Below, piece by piece: positions 12,785-24,233 of a DNA stretch of 64,000 bases. Position numbers and translations under genes: made by a program. Every line of letters starts with the position of its first letter. The stretch's first letter is position 1. The DNA comes from Ochromonas danica (lineage: Eukaryota; Sar; Chrysophyceae; Chromulinales; Chromulinaceae). Under the pieces are notes generated by a model. It made no database searches and had not been told where the DNA came from. It worked only from the letters and a program-made list of their open reading frames with translations. The DNA is taken from NCBI GenBank assembly GCA_015146655.1, contig VKHL01000021.1:154014-218013 (forward strand), in the 5' to 3' direction.

Positions 12785-14245
12785 ATGCTTTGTTCAGCAA
12801 TTCAGCATAAAACAGTATTGTCTTTGAGTTTTCTCCTCTTTGCAGTTGTTGTAGCTATGTCTTTCCCCAGAAAAACCTCCATTATTAACTTGCCTGCTGC
12901 TTCGATTGGAGGGAAACAAGAAATTAAAGTGCTGGACTGGATTCCCGCCTCTCTGCAGCAGACGAGCACTTCCCTCCCTCACGAAGTATACCACTTGGAC
13001 AGAGCTTATATCCAAGCTTCTTTACATGCTGATGAGCTCCCAGGAATGCTAGTTTTACATCATCTGATCCGTCTTCTTGATCAAGCAGCTGCTGAGAACA
13101 AGATCGTCAAACCCATCACCCTGGTGCCTTATGCCAACCCCATTGGACTCAGTCAAGTTATGATGGGTGCTCATCTTGGTCGATTTGCATTGTCTGGTGG
13201 TACTAATTTCAATCGTGATTGGATTGATGTAAGTCGCGCAGTAGCTGACAGTGTCAAAGACCAACTCGATCGAAACGACGCTCAGCACAACATTGCCCTC
13301 ATCCGAAAAGCTCTTTTAGAAGAAGCTGATAAGTTACATTTCAATAAGGTTGAACGAGTGATGAAGAAGGAGTTGTATAAGCGATCTTGTACTGCTAGTC
13401 TGGTGCTGGATTTACATTGTGATAGTGGTAAGTGTTGATTGTTGACTCGAGATACTGTTGTCGATTATTATTCATTGAACTGGTTCTATATTTTCTAGAT
13501 GCTGTTATGCACATGTATACTCATGATCGTCTCTGGCCTGAGATGGTTGATGTTGCAGAAGCAATTGGTTCGCAATGCAATCTTTTGGCTCCACAGTCAG
13601 GTGGAAACCCTTTTGATGAAGCGTTGTCTGGACCTTGGGCTACCCTTGCGGATATCTACCCTTCCTTTCCTATTCCTATGGCTTGTCATTCTGCTACAAT
13701 TGAGCTACGTGGAGAGACGAATGTGAGCTTTGATTGTTGGCGTGTAAATTGGTCTCGTGGTTAACAATTCTGTGTGCCGATGTAGGTATATGATGACGTG
13801 GCTCTTGATGATGCCAAAGGTCTCTACTATATCTTAGCAAAGCGAGGTTATGTCAACGATGATTGCTCTGCTCTTAGCTTCCAACCAAGAGCAGCTAACT
13901 TGCAAGGCACGCCTCTCACTGGCGTTGATATGATTGAGGTGAGTCAAGCACATGTTTGCCTGATCATTCAACACAGATGTCTCTGATATATTCGAATAGG
14001 CCCCTGTCGCTGGAGTGTTAGCTTGGAAGGTCCATCCTGGCGATCAAGTGGAGGCTGGTCAACTGTTAGGAGAGGTGGTCATTGTTGACGATATCGATGC
14101 CCCCAGAGTGCCTTTACGCGCCAGAACAGCAGGAATAGTGTTCGGCATGCATCGGCACAAGCTCTCCATCCCTGGGGAAATTGTAGTGAAAGTTGCTGGA
14201 AAAGAAGTGCTGCCTTGGAGAAAAGGACATCTCTTAACTGCTTAG
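12785..14245 (+). CDS. Aspartoacylase/succinylglutamate desuccinylase (AstE/ASPA)-like zinc hydrolase
   Basis: Four exons: 12785-13427, 13499-13722, 13786-13938 and 14000-14245, giving 421 residues plus stop. The zinc-carboxypeptidase-like fold shows ASLHADELPG (His and Glu zinc ligands) and later LDLHCDS (third His ligand), interrupted by the first intron. The C-terminal exon has the small lipoyl-like beta-barrel typical of AstE/ASPA proteins (APVAGVLAWKVHPGDQVEAG). Such enzymes hydrolyse N-acyl amino acids; the substrate here cannot be told. The first Met opens a hydrophobic segment (residues 9-25) that could be a signal or anchor; a later start at 12857 (MSFPRKT) would remove it, so location is uncertain. 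Confidence 0.82.
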
Positions 14246-14331
14246 CAATCATATTAGACAGATTCTAAGTCTTAATAAAATCTCTCTTTTCTTCCCTTTC
14301 ATAATGATTTAGCTTTCATCACTCTTGCACT

Positions 14332-17300
14332 TTACTTTGATATGAACAAGGAGAATTTATCCTTCACGAACTCCGCAGCGAAGGTGAAGAGTTGATCGGG
14401 AAGACTCTCAGTGTTCGGGAAGTTGGCATTGGCCTGGTCAGCTTTTCCGCCTCCTTTGCCAGTGCCCAAACGGCTGATACAAAATTCCACCCATTCCTTG
14501 GCATTCAAGCCGGCAGCAAGATGCTCTTGGCTGACAAAAGGGTAGACACCAATTCTGCTCGACAAAATAGTCAGTTCAAAGAGTCAAGATGAAGCGAACG
14601 GTTAACTGGGCCTACCTTTCACCATCATCATCAGCAGATACAACGAAAAATGAACCACTTGGATGAACGGACTTCAACTTCTCGTAAATCTTGCGTGCAA
14701 CCTTTCCATCAGCACCAAAGTCAATATTGGCGATGACAATAGCCTAGACAACAAAGTAAACAAAGTTTACAACATTATAACCTCAACAGACGGAATTAAA
14801 AAAACATTGAGGTTGAAATACCTTTCTGGTGTTCAAAGCCTGTTGAGCAACTTCTTCCGCCTTGCTGTTGGCAGCATTCAACTTGACAGCAGAGTTAGCC
14901 TTATTGTAGGCACGGATAGTCTCAAAAATAGCATTGAGCTTCTTTCGCATGACTTCCTTGTCCACCAGAGAAACAACAGCCTGATCCACCTAAAAGTACA
15001 AAGCCAAGTCGAGGAAACGTGATTCTATATTATATTGAGCAGTTGGCCATGTGCTTACCTCGAGTCTCACAGATTTATAGATGGAGAGTAACTCGCTTCC
15101 ACCTGCAAGATTCTCGGCATAATCCAGCTTGGCAATAAGTTCCGCCGCACGCTTTCGAGCCTGAGATGCTTGGGCTCTAGTATATCCCACAATACGACGG
15201 ATGCCTTTGGCAATACCGCTCTCTTCCACGAGGACGAAATCCTCAGCTTGGGCAGTATTGGTCAAATGGGTGCCACCACAGAACTCAATGGACAGGTTAG
15301 TCCAGTTAGAATTCTGAGGATCATTGAGTAACACAGCTACATCTTCACCAACAGACAAGACGCGCACAGGATCAGGATATTTCTCACCGAAGACCTTGCG
15401 AAGACCACTGATTTGAGAAGCAGATTGCAAAGAAACCACTTCCCCATATACAGGCAAAGCAGCCTTAATACGATCATTCACAATACCTTCCACTTGAGCA
15501 ATTTGTTGAGGAGTGAGAGCACTACCCCAAGAGAAATCAAATCGAAGCTTTTCAGGATCAACCAAGCTACCCTTCTGATCACACAAGCCGAGAGAAGCGG
15601 TATTACTGTCCTGGGAGCTCGACAACAAAACAGATCGAAGAGCATAATTTAAAACATGGGTCATAGTGTGATTAGGAGCAATGAGAGAGCGACGATCGTA
15701 GTCGACCTGCACGGTGCAGGTGTCGCCAACCTTAACAATTCCATCTCCTTCCAAGAATCCAACATGAACAACAAAGCCAGCATAGGACTGGGCGTTGGTC
15801 ACAGTAAATTTGGCACCAGACTCAAAGACAATAGAACCAGTATCAAAAATCTGTCCGCCAGACTCGTAGTAGAAAGAGGTTTGGTCAAGCACAAGTCCGA
15901 CCAGTCCTTCTGCAGCAGCAACCTCAGGAAGGAAACCAGCGGTAGCACCACCTTTGCCACCAAAAATAGCCTTCACAGTGGCCGGAGGAGTGATGTTCCA
16001 CGAGTACTTTAGAGAACTATCAGTGGCAGCAATGGACTGGGACTGCAACCAAGCGGTCTGTTCAGCCTCCATGCTGAGATCCTTCGTAGAGCCACCCTTT
16101 CGCAACAATTCGGCAGCTTCAGAAATCTTACGATCATTTTCCATGAGTAGCTCAAACCCTTCTTTGTCAACAGTCAAGTTGCGCTCAGCAGCCATAAGTT
16201 CCGTCAGATCGAGGGGGAAACCCATAGAGGAAAAGAGGAAGTGCGCCTCCTTTGCAGGAATAACCTGTCCCCCAGCAGCTTCAATGGCACTAGCCACCTT
16301 CTTAAAGTGCTTCACACCTTGGTCGAGAGTGCGATTGAAGGATTGCTCTTCATCAGCAATGACCTTGATGACGAACTCTTCACGAGAAACCAACTCAGGG
16401 AAAGCATCCGAGAAGTTCTGTACAACCACGGGAACCAGCTTAGCGAAAAATCCAGAAGGTGCATTCAGCATTTCTTGGCCGTATCTGACAGCACGACGAA
16501 GGATACGTCTCAGCACATAACCACGTCCGTCGTTAGAAGGAACAGCACCATCGGTGATGGCGAAAACCAAAGTGCGGATGTGGTCAGCCACCACACGATA
16601 AGCCATGTCAATCAAGCCAACATCCTCAACTCCAAGCTTGCCCGAATAAGCACGGGCACCAGTGATTTCCTGGATGGCGCGGAAGATTGGGGCGAAGATA
16701 TCAGTATCGTAGTTCGAGTCTTTGCCTTGGAGGATGGAAGCCAGACGTTCAAATCCCATACCAGTATCAACATGCTTGCTTGGCAACTCTTTCAAAGAAC
16801 CATCGGCTTCACGGTTGAATTGGATAAAGACGTTGTTCCAGATCTCGATGACATCAGGACGATCGGCATTGACAAGACTAGCAGCATCTCGGCCACCAAT
16901 GCGATCATAATGGATCTCAGTGCAAGGACCACAAGGTCCAGTGGCTCCCATTTCCCTAAAGAACACAGACAATATAAGTCAACAAGATACAACCACATTC
17001 AAGCCAAACAAAACTCACCAGAAGTTCTCCTTGCATCCATAAGGCAGCACGCGCTCAGTAGGCAAGAATCTCAGCCAAATCTCACGTGCCTCGGTATCTG
17101 CAGGTAAATTCTGCTTCTCATCACCAGCAAAATAGGTCGCATATAATCGTGTTGGGTCGATTTGGAAATCCACAGTCAAGCATTCCCAAGCCCAAGTGAT
17201 CGCTTCTTCTTTGAAATAGCTTCCAAAACTCCAGTTACCAAGCATTTCAAAAAAGGTATGATGATAGACATCTTTGCCAACATCCTCCAAGTCGTTATGT

Positions 17301-17590
17301 TTGCCACCAGCGCGGATACATTTTTGAGAATTGACGGCCATCTTTAATTGAGCCATTTCCAAGGAAGGATCACAAGTTCCAAGGAAAAGAGGTTTAAATT
17401 GGTTCATACCAGCATTGATAAAGAGTAAAGTAGGATCATTGACAGGAACCACTGGACTACTAGGCCAGAAAGTATGTGCTTTCTTATCTTTGAAAAAGTT
17501 AATAAAAGTTGATCGAATACGAGAAGCAGGCCATATTTGAGAGGACTGTTCAATAGTATTATCTACGGTTTTTACTTCACTATCGGTCAT
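14332..17590 (-). CDS. AARS: Alanyl-tRNA synthetase
   Basis: Five exons: 17019-17590, 15059-16955, 14822-14989, 14616-14743 and 14332-14554, giving 995 residues, normal for the family. It charges tRNA-Ala and clears mischarged tRNA. Class II catalytic motifs are visible early ([15 protein letters not shown], then [16 protein letters not shown] and a [15 protein letters not shown]-type motif 3). The editing domain has [15 protein letters not shown] and the zinc-binding [10 protein letters not shown]. The C-Ala tail ends with a [14 protein letters not shown] glycine-rich motif. No clear organelle presequence is present at the chosen ATG, so a cytosolic enzyme is most likely. It is divergent from BRF1 across 243 bp. 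Confidence 0.97.
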
Positions 17591-17833
17591 TTCTGTATTA
17601 ATTGTTTAAGAGGATACGGATTCAACTTTGATCTAGTGGTAATCTACCCAAAGCAAGTGACCTGAGCAGGTCCCGACCAACCGGATGAGCAGCAGAAGGG
17701 AGAGGTGAGAGAGTTTGTGGTGAGTGCACTCCCACGCAAAAGAACAACTCCTCTCTTCCCCTCGCAAAAGAAGAATAGATGACACAAAGCAGCTGTGATA
17801 ATAACAATAAACAAACACAAACCTGATGAGATC

Positions 17834-20361
17834 ATGAAGTGTTCGAAATGTGGTTCCCGTGATATTGATTTTCAAGAATCAACTGGTCAATCAATATGTA
17901 TGAATTGTGGTACAGTGTTAGAAGAAAGTACTATAGTATCTTCCATTGAGTTTCAGGTCAGTCCTGTAGTAGTAGTAGTGGCTCTGTCAAAATCAAACGC
18001 ACTAATATGACTTGAATGGATAGGAATCTGGAGAGAGGTCTCAAGTGATTGGTCAATATGTGGCAGCTAACTGTACCAAGGTAAGCACACCTCTCTCCCA
18101 CAATAACCCTTCACTTTACTAATACAATACATGATAATAATAATAATAATGGCTGCTAATTCTGGGGTGGGGTGACTTCATCAGCCTTATATGAGTGGAT
18201 CACGAATGATGAGTAGACATGCAGAATCTCGAGATACTGCATTAATTAATGCTCGTAGGTTAATCTCTCAATTAGCTTCCAGTCTCCGTCTCCCACCTAT
18301 CTACATCGATCGAGCTTATCGACTGTTTCAATTAGCACTTCAACGTAATCTTATCTTTGGTAAAAAGCAAACACACTTAGTTGCTACTTGTCTCTATATT
18401 ATTTGTAGGCAAGAGAAATCGCCTTTCTTGCTTATCGATTTTTCTGATATTCTTCAGATTAATGTTTATGTTTTGGGAAGAGCTTTTCTTCAATTTGCTA
18501 GTGTCTTGAATATTAATCTCCCTATTGTTGATCCTTCTCTCTATATTCATCGTTATGCAAGTCAGTTTGACTTCAATGAAAAGCAATCTTCAGTGATCAC
18601 GAGCAGTTTGCGCATTATTACCCGACTCAAGAAAGACTGGATTGTGACGGGTCGTCGTCCAGATGGTGTATGTGCTGCTGCACTTCTGATAGCTGCGCGA
18701 GCTCATGGATTTGAAATTGACCATGAAGCTGTGGCAGCTATGTTTAGAATTGCTAATGAGACTGTTCGACGACGATTGACCGAATTCAAGCAGACTCCAG
18801 CTGCGCAGTTGAATATAGTGGATTTCTATTCAAATGAAAGTACAGTTGAATATGATCCTCCTGCATTTATTAGAAATGTGTTGAAGGAAAGTGAGGAGCA
18901 AATTGATCTGGTATTGGAGGAAGAAGATCTTTCTGCACCTCTTGATGCCAAAGATCTTGCCCGGGATGACGTGTATGCACGTGGATCGGCGGATGATGAT
19001 ATTGATGATGACGACGAAGAAATACCCATTAATCCTCTTGGACTGGGTACACAGGATAGGGTGCGATGGGATGAGGCGAAAAGGCAGAAGGTTTTGGTCA
19101 CTGCAGTGGGAGGGCACAATGTAAAAGTTCCTTTTCCATCCTTACAAAATCGACGCAAGCCTTCATTAGCAAGACAACAAGAACGTCTAGCGCTTTATGA
19201 TAGTATTTATTCTGAAGTGTTTGAGTCATCTTCTAGCAGCCAACAAAAGCGTGCTTTGCAAGAAGAAGCTGATAAGGTTAGACATCTGTACTTGCTTTGG
19301 CAATCTATTCAATAATTGATTAGACTCGTTTTGTTTTTATCAGCTTGAATTCGATCCAACTAACGTTGGCGGCTGGGGGGTGCGCAGCCAGTCGAACCGA
19401 ACTGCGGGTGGTAAGCAAGTGGTGGTTGTCTCTGTGGGGCAAAAGGACAAGCCGCCTCGTAAAGGTGAGTTAGGTTAGATGCTCTATCAAGCAGCAGCAG
19501 CAGTATTTATTCTAATTAATGTATGTCTTAGTTGACGGCGCAACTGATGGCGCCCAACCTGCTGGAAACGAAGGGGAAGAAGAAGAAGCAAGTGATCCAG
19601 TTATTCCTCTAACAGAAGCAGAGGCAGCCAACCTAATATACCCCGAAGAGGAGAGAGTGAAAAGGTTTGCTTGCCTTTCTGACAAGGGCTCCTTCACTGC
19701 CGTGCTCATCTATTATTGGTTGTCTTGTATTAGAGCGGTTATTTGGCAGAACACTCACGGAGCCTTCATGGAAGAACGGGCTAGAAAAAGGCGTGAACGC
19801 GAGAAGAATCAAGTTACTGATGAAGGAGGTGGAGATAAGTACACTGAAACTGGTCGCTTGCGAAAGAAATATCGTAAAGGTGGACGTGGCGGTGCCTCTG
19901 CCTCGGAAGCAGTTCTTCAGTCAGCCGCCTCAGTTCGTGGAGCTTCCAAGAAAATCAATTACGATGCTCTCAAGGTAGGCCTTTAGGATTTCTGTTCGAG
20001 ATTGACTTGGATGACATGTGTGTGATCTATTACCTCATCTCAGGGCATGTTTGGTAACGATGGCGCTTTCTCAGTGCAAAGTGGGGAAGGTGCGCCTGCG
20101 CCGAAAGTCACTGCCGCACAGGTTCCCATTCGAGCTCCAGTTATTCAACCCAAGGAAGGTGCTCCCTCTACTTCAGCTCGGACGGCTGCAGTCGAGAAGA
20201 GTCAACCAGCAGTTGCCATCGCAAAACCTTCGGCCAGCACGCAACAGCAGCAGCAGCCGTTGCAGGAAGAATTTGTGGAAGATGAAGATGAAGACAACCT
20301 CATGTACGAAGAGGCAGAAGGTGATGACCAAGGCTATGACTATGATGATGAATACTACTAA
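17834..20361 (+). CDS. BRF1: Transcription factor IIIB subunit BRF1
   Basis: Seven exons: 17834-17956, 18024-18080, 18185-19276, 19344-19464, 19532-19664, 19734-19974 and 20044-20361, about 694 residues. BRF1 recruits RNA polymerase III to tRNA and 5S genes. The N-terminal zinc ribbon reads CSKCGSRD...CMNCG; two cyclin-like TFIIB repeats follow (RLISQLASSLRLPPIYIDRAY and VCAAALLIAARAHGFEID). The BRF1-specific homology block is present near the end (RRERE segment, then SKKINYDALKGMFG), which separates it from TFIIB. The C-terminus is acidic. An in-frame upstream ATG at 17795 would add 13 residues; 17834 is preferred because it places the zinc ribbon at the extreme N-terminus as in relatives. 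The fifth intron is 69 bp and contains no in-frame stop. Confidence 0.93.
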
Positions 20362-20438
20362 ATATAATATTTTTCAAAGATTCATTAAGGTTTTCATTCT
20401 GACACAAAGTTAAATTAGCTCAACACCCAAGACAATCT

Positions 20439-20849
20439 TTAGGCGAACAGCTTCTCTACATTGCCAGGGACAGAGATCCACTTGTCAAACTCAGGAGATT
20501 CGATGGAAGGGATCTCACCAGAGGTATTAGCAGTGGTGGACTGAGCGGCAGCCTCAACAGGCTTCTCCTTCTTGGAGCCAGAGGTGGCAATCAAGATCAG
20601 AGTACCGTAGAAGGCAAAGATACCCAAGACAACCTAGAAGATGATTGAAAGGATAGTTTTCAGATGAATAAATAGAAAAATCAGAAAAAATCAGAATTTT
20701 CATACATGCTCATCCTCAGGGAGATACTTTCGGACGACTGCCTCGACTTTGCCATATTCAACAGGAGCATGATGATGGCCAGCCATTCTGCGAACCTGTC
20801 CAATAGGCTGAGCGGTAGAAAGCCTTGAAAACACTCTTCTAGCAAACAT
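20439..20849 (-). CDS. Small mitochondrial-type single-span membrane protein
   Basis: Two exons, 20706-20849 and 20439-20633, encode 112 residues. The N-terminus (MFARRVFSRLSTAQ) is Arg/Ser-rich without acids, as in a mitochondrial presequence. After a KVEAVVRKYLPEDEH segment comes one hydrophobic helix (VVLGIFAFYGTLILIA), then a Lys/Glu/Ala linker and a C-terminal ESPEFDKWI...EKLFA segment. The short tail, single span and likely mitochondrial address resemble accessory subunits of respiratory or ATP synthase complexes, but I do not recognise the family. It is convergent with BRF1 and divergent from Sen2. Confidence 0.7.
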
Positions 20850-20999
20850 TTTTAATTTTCTTTCTGCGGGAAAGGCTTCTGCTTCTGTTGATTCACAGTC
20901 AGTCAGTCAGTCCGAGCGGCAGCATGATGAACGACAAACACGGCCTTCCTCCACTCCGCACCACAGATTTCACACGCATCACAATAATAGTTAATAATA

Positions 21000-21024
21000 G
21001 TTAACTTAAAAGAGAGTTAACTTA
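21000..21024 (-). promoter_or_regulatory. Two TAAGTTAAC elements upstream of Sen2
   Basis: GTTAACTTA occurs at 21000-21008 and again at 21016-21024, 16 bp apart, 64-88 bp before the Sen2 ATG. The gap is shared with the divergent small membrane protein gene. Confidence 0.5.
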
Positions 21025-21087
21025 ACTAAACTTCCCTTCATCTCATTATTCACTCACTGTTTATTGAAAAGGACAGGAAGGAAGAGA

Positions 21088-22492
21088 ATGGAAATGACTG
21101 GCGCCGATAATGATAAGGTGGAGGGGGAAGATGATGCCAAGGATGATGTTACAGTTGGACGATGGAGAGCGGAGGTCAGCAATTATGGCCTAGTCACTCT
21201 GTCTGACATCACAGCCATCCAAGCTGTCTTGGATTTGGGATATGGTGCTTCTTCTTTGTGGACTTGGGAGGAGCAGGCTCAAGAGGAGGACGAAGAGAAC
21301 AGCGAGCCTGTACAACTTGTTCTCCTCGATGAAGAAGCTCTCTACCTTCTCTCTTGTGGTCAGATTGAAGTCTTCCCTGCAGAGGGAGGAGAAGACCTTC
21401 ACATGGTGAAGTGCATTACAGCCGAAGAGTTATGGCAGCGCTTTCTGACCAAGTCTGACACTTTCGCAGTGAAATATCGGGTATACTCCTATTACAAAGA
21501 CCTAGGGTGAGATGATATTATGTTTTGACTGTCAATGTCACTCTCATTCATCTTCATCATCATCATCATCATCATCATGCTTCACACAGGTTTACGATAC
21601 GTACAGCAGTGAACTTTGGCATGGACTACTGCCTCTATGCTGATCATCCCTCTCGCTGCCACTCTGAAGCTTGTGTATTAGCGGTAGATGCTAGAGCTGG
21701 TGCTTCACTGCGGCATGATGTCAATAACGAAGCCTATTATCGAACTACTGCTACTTCTATGGAAAGCGAGAGCAACACATTGTGGCGACATGTCAGCAGT
21801 CTTACACGCGTTATGCCGGTCAGAACTCTCTTGACTCACTCATGCCTTCTTGCCATGCTACTGTACTGTGTCTAATCATTGTCTCTTCATGATGATTGAT
21901 TGATATTCAGGATGTGATGAAAGTTTGTCTCTTCTGTTATGTTTTGCCGAAGAACTGGAACTCTCCCTCTACCCCCGCCAGTACAGAGCAAAGCACTCCC
22001 TATGCTCATCTCTTTGAACCTGTCATTGAGAATACTTGTCCACTGGAGCTTTCTTCATCACTATTATGGGATGTTCGTCCTGTCTCTGTAATGGTAAGGA
22101 GGCAGCAGGTGAACAATGAGCGATATCTGTCTGTTCAAGCTCTTGCACGGCGTTATCATCAAGGATCAAAGCTTCGTCGTATGAGAAGAAGCAAAGCTAT
22201 CTCCGCAATTCCAATTCCAGGGCAATTCTCCAACAGCGGCAAGCAGGCTGCTAACAAGCGGAAGAAGAGAGTGGAGAAGCGCCAGCGTGAGGACGATGGA
22301 CAACGAAACAAGAATCAGTCTCGCACTAATGCCATCTGGACCCTTCTCCTTCGTGACTCTACAAATAGTAGTTTGGTGGAAAAACAAAGCGTTGCATCCT
22401 CAGATATGGAAGTTCGCTCTGAGCAGGTTGTCGAGATTGCCATTCAATCCACTACTACTATAGAGCTAGAGGACACAGATAGTTTGAGATGA
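21088..22492 (+). CDS. SEN2: tRNA-splicing endonuclease catalytic subunit Sen2
   Basis: Three exons: 21088-21506, 21590-21818 and 21911-22492, giving 409 residues. Sen2 cuts one splice site of intron-containing pre-tRNAs within the four-subunit endonuclease. The nuclease core reads YYKDLGFTIRTAVNFGMDYCLY, then HPSRCHSEACVLAVD and MPDVMKVCLFCYV. These supply the expected Tyr (DYCLY), His (CHSEA) and Lys (VMK) of the Sen2/Sen34 triad. The C-terminal 150 residues are basic (KRKKRVEKRQRE), possibly nuclear localisation. The frame is also open upstream to a TTG at 21064; the first ATG is 21088. Sen34 would be the alternative but the D-Y-x-L-Y and long N-terminus favour Sen2. Confidence 0.8.
21554..21578. 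repeat. (CAT)n microsatellite in Sen2 intron 1
   Basis: A run of CAT/ATC triplets lies inside the first Sen2 intron (21507-21589). Read in frame it would give a run of histidines, but it lies outside the spliced reading frame. Confidence 0.8.
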
Positions 22493-22597
22493 CATTACAT
22501 CCCTGTATCTCCGTAACACATCATTTTTCCACCTCGTTATGTTTATCACTTTGGTAGTAGATGAAGTTCAATCATATATGGTTGAAGAGAGAAAGAG

Positions 22598-23692
22598 TTA
22601 GACGTTCTTCTTACTCGCAGAAGATGGTCGTCGTGAGATCTTCACCTCTTGCCGACTCTTGATGACCTTAGCACCTTCTTCCGCTTTGTCTGCTTCTTTA
22701 GGCATGATGGGAATCTTTTTGCTGAATGGTCGCAATAAGCGCAGAGTCCAGTTTTGAGCAGGACGGAAGACTGGGAGGAAAGTCACAGGCTGCAGGGCAT
22801 ACTCCTTGTATGGGCCACCATAGTCAGACACGGAAGCAACAATGATACCCAGTGGAAAGATCATAAGGAAGAGAGAAAAGCCCACAAAGAATGATGTGGT
22901 ACGATTAAGAATGGTATAGGGCAAACCAAAGCCCAAGAAATAGGCTAAGCAACGATGAAGACGTTCAAAGCGCTCACCAGGATTAACTCCTTGTGCTATC
23001 CATGTAGGATCAAATAAGTACCAGGCATACAATGTTGTCATTAATAACCATGTCAAGGCTGTATTACTAAAGAGTAAAGAGCGAAGGAAGTAGACTACAG
23101 TCTGATGTGCAAGAATCATGATTTGTGTGGAAAATCCTATTTCAGAATCCACAACCAAGACCTTATCAGCTACATAAATCGCCATTTCAATCCCTTGTGG
23201 GATGACATTTGTGAGAATCTGTAGTTGTATGAAAGCCATGACCCAAACTAACAACGCGTAAATGGAGTGTAAACTCTCATCCAATTGACTCATTGGTGTC
23301 TGACTACGTACTGCTACTTTCTTCTTTAAACTCACTCCTAACTCAGAATACCATGCTAGACAACAAGCATAGCATAGAACACAAATGGGTCCAAGCCATA
23401 ACCAACGATATCCAAACCATAACAAGGAGTCATAATGCTCCTTATTCTTTAAATTGAATGCACTTTCTCCTAGGACATCCAAAAATGGTAAGATACCTTT
23501 ATTATATAAGGCAAGAGAGCCAAGAATAAGAACACAATTGGCTAGAAAGATCTTGCCAATTAGAGCGGAAGTCGCGGAATTGTTGACCAAGTCAGGCAAA
23601 GCGCGATGAAAGGAAAGTGAATCAAATAAACCTTTCACAAAGATCTTCACATGTAGACCAAGCTGTCCTTCTATTTCTCGGAATGATGACAT
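22598..23692 (-). CDS. EI24: EI24 (etoposide-induced 2.4)-like ER membrane protein
   Basis: Single exon, 364 residues. At least six hydrophobic segments are present. The diagnostic C-terminal block has AWYLFDPTWIAQGVN, then ERFERLHRCLAYFLGFGLPY and LFLMIFPLGIIVASVSDY, matching the WPYYFGFGLP...FPLFIISA layout of EI24. EI24 is an ER multi-spanning protein linked to autophagy and ER-contact functions. The tail is basic (KSRQEVKISRRPSSASKK), perhaps cytosolic and an ER-retrieval or regulatory segment. Being intronless sets it apart from most neighbours. Confidence 0.8.
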   Translation of the reverse strand: MSSFREIEGQLGLHVKIFVKGLFDSLSFHRALPDLVNNSATSALIGKIFLANCVLILGSLALYNKGILPFLDVLGESAFNLKNKEHYDSLLWFGYRWLWLGPICVLCYACCLAWYSELGVSLKKKVAVRSQTPMSQLDESLHSIYALLVWVMAFIQLQILTNVIPQGIEMAIYVADKVLVVDSEIGFSTQIMILAHQTVVYFLRSLLFSNTALTWLLMTTLYAWYLFDPTWIAQGVNPGERFERLHRCLAYFLGFGLPYTILNRTTSFFVGFSLFLMIFPLGIIVASVSDYGGPYKEYALQPVTFLPVFRPAQNWTLRLLRPFSKKIPIMPKEADKAEEGAKVIKSRQEVKISRRPSSASKKNV

Positions 23693-24233
23693 GGATAATA
23701 ATAATAATCTGATTACTCCTTGCTTGTTCGTTGTCTTCTCTGTCCGTCTTTCTCTCTCTCTCTTGAATCAATCAACAAGACAAGTCGTCAGCAAGTTATT
23801 GGATAATTGTAAGTTATAACTCAAATAAGTAGATTTTTCGATTGAAACATTGAAATGCTGGGGTGTGGTTTGGTTAGGTTTGAGTTATTGGTTTGACATT
23901 AATGATGGTAATTGCTACAGTGTGTGCTTCAGTATTTACCTATTTACCTATTGACCTACCTCGTTGTCAGCTTTGTTGAAGATCTGCTAGCAAGATCTTC
24001 ACTATCTCGACTCTTCCGACTAATCTAGTAAAGCCCAGGGGATGATTCTTTTAACACTATTATGAACAAGCAAACTTGCCTACAATATAATGACTTTGGT
24101 ACACTCAAACTTGCGGAACCCAACAAAACACAAACCCCCACACAAGACAATATAACAGAGCATGCATTTAAACACACCTCTCTTGGTATTAATCTTACTC
24201 AGATAAGATGAAATAAGCCCATGACACCAATGT
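23693..24233. other. Intergenic region upstream of EI24 and downstream of DNAI2
   Basis: This 541-bp gap contains the EI24 promoter. A CT-rich tract lies at about 23735-23765. At about 23810 it carries GTAAGTTATAACTC, a variant of the recurrent TAAGTTAAC element, about 120 bp before the EI24 ATG. The right third is probably DNAI2 3' untranslated sequence. No gene was seen. Confidence 0.5.

Noticed and set aside
16241-17107. 288-residue plus-strand frame
   Set aside because: Antisense to the alanyl-tRNA synthetase exon, no domain and a poor amino-acid pattern.
17600-17720. tRNA-like stretch (CTAGTGGTAATC) between AlaRS and BRF1
   Set aside because: No cloverleaf could be folded by eye and no T-loop GTTC motif follows.
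21525-21875. Frame with a histidine run
   Set aside because: The histidines come from the CAT microsatellite in the Sen2 intron; the Sen2 homology needs the spliced form.
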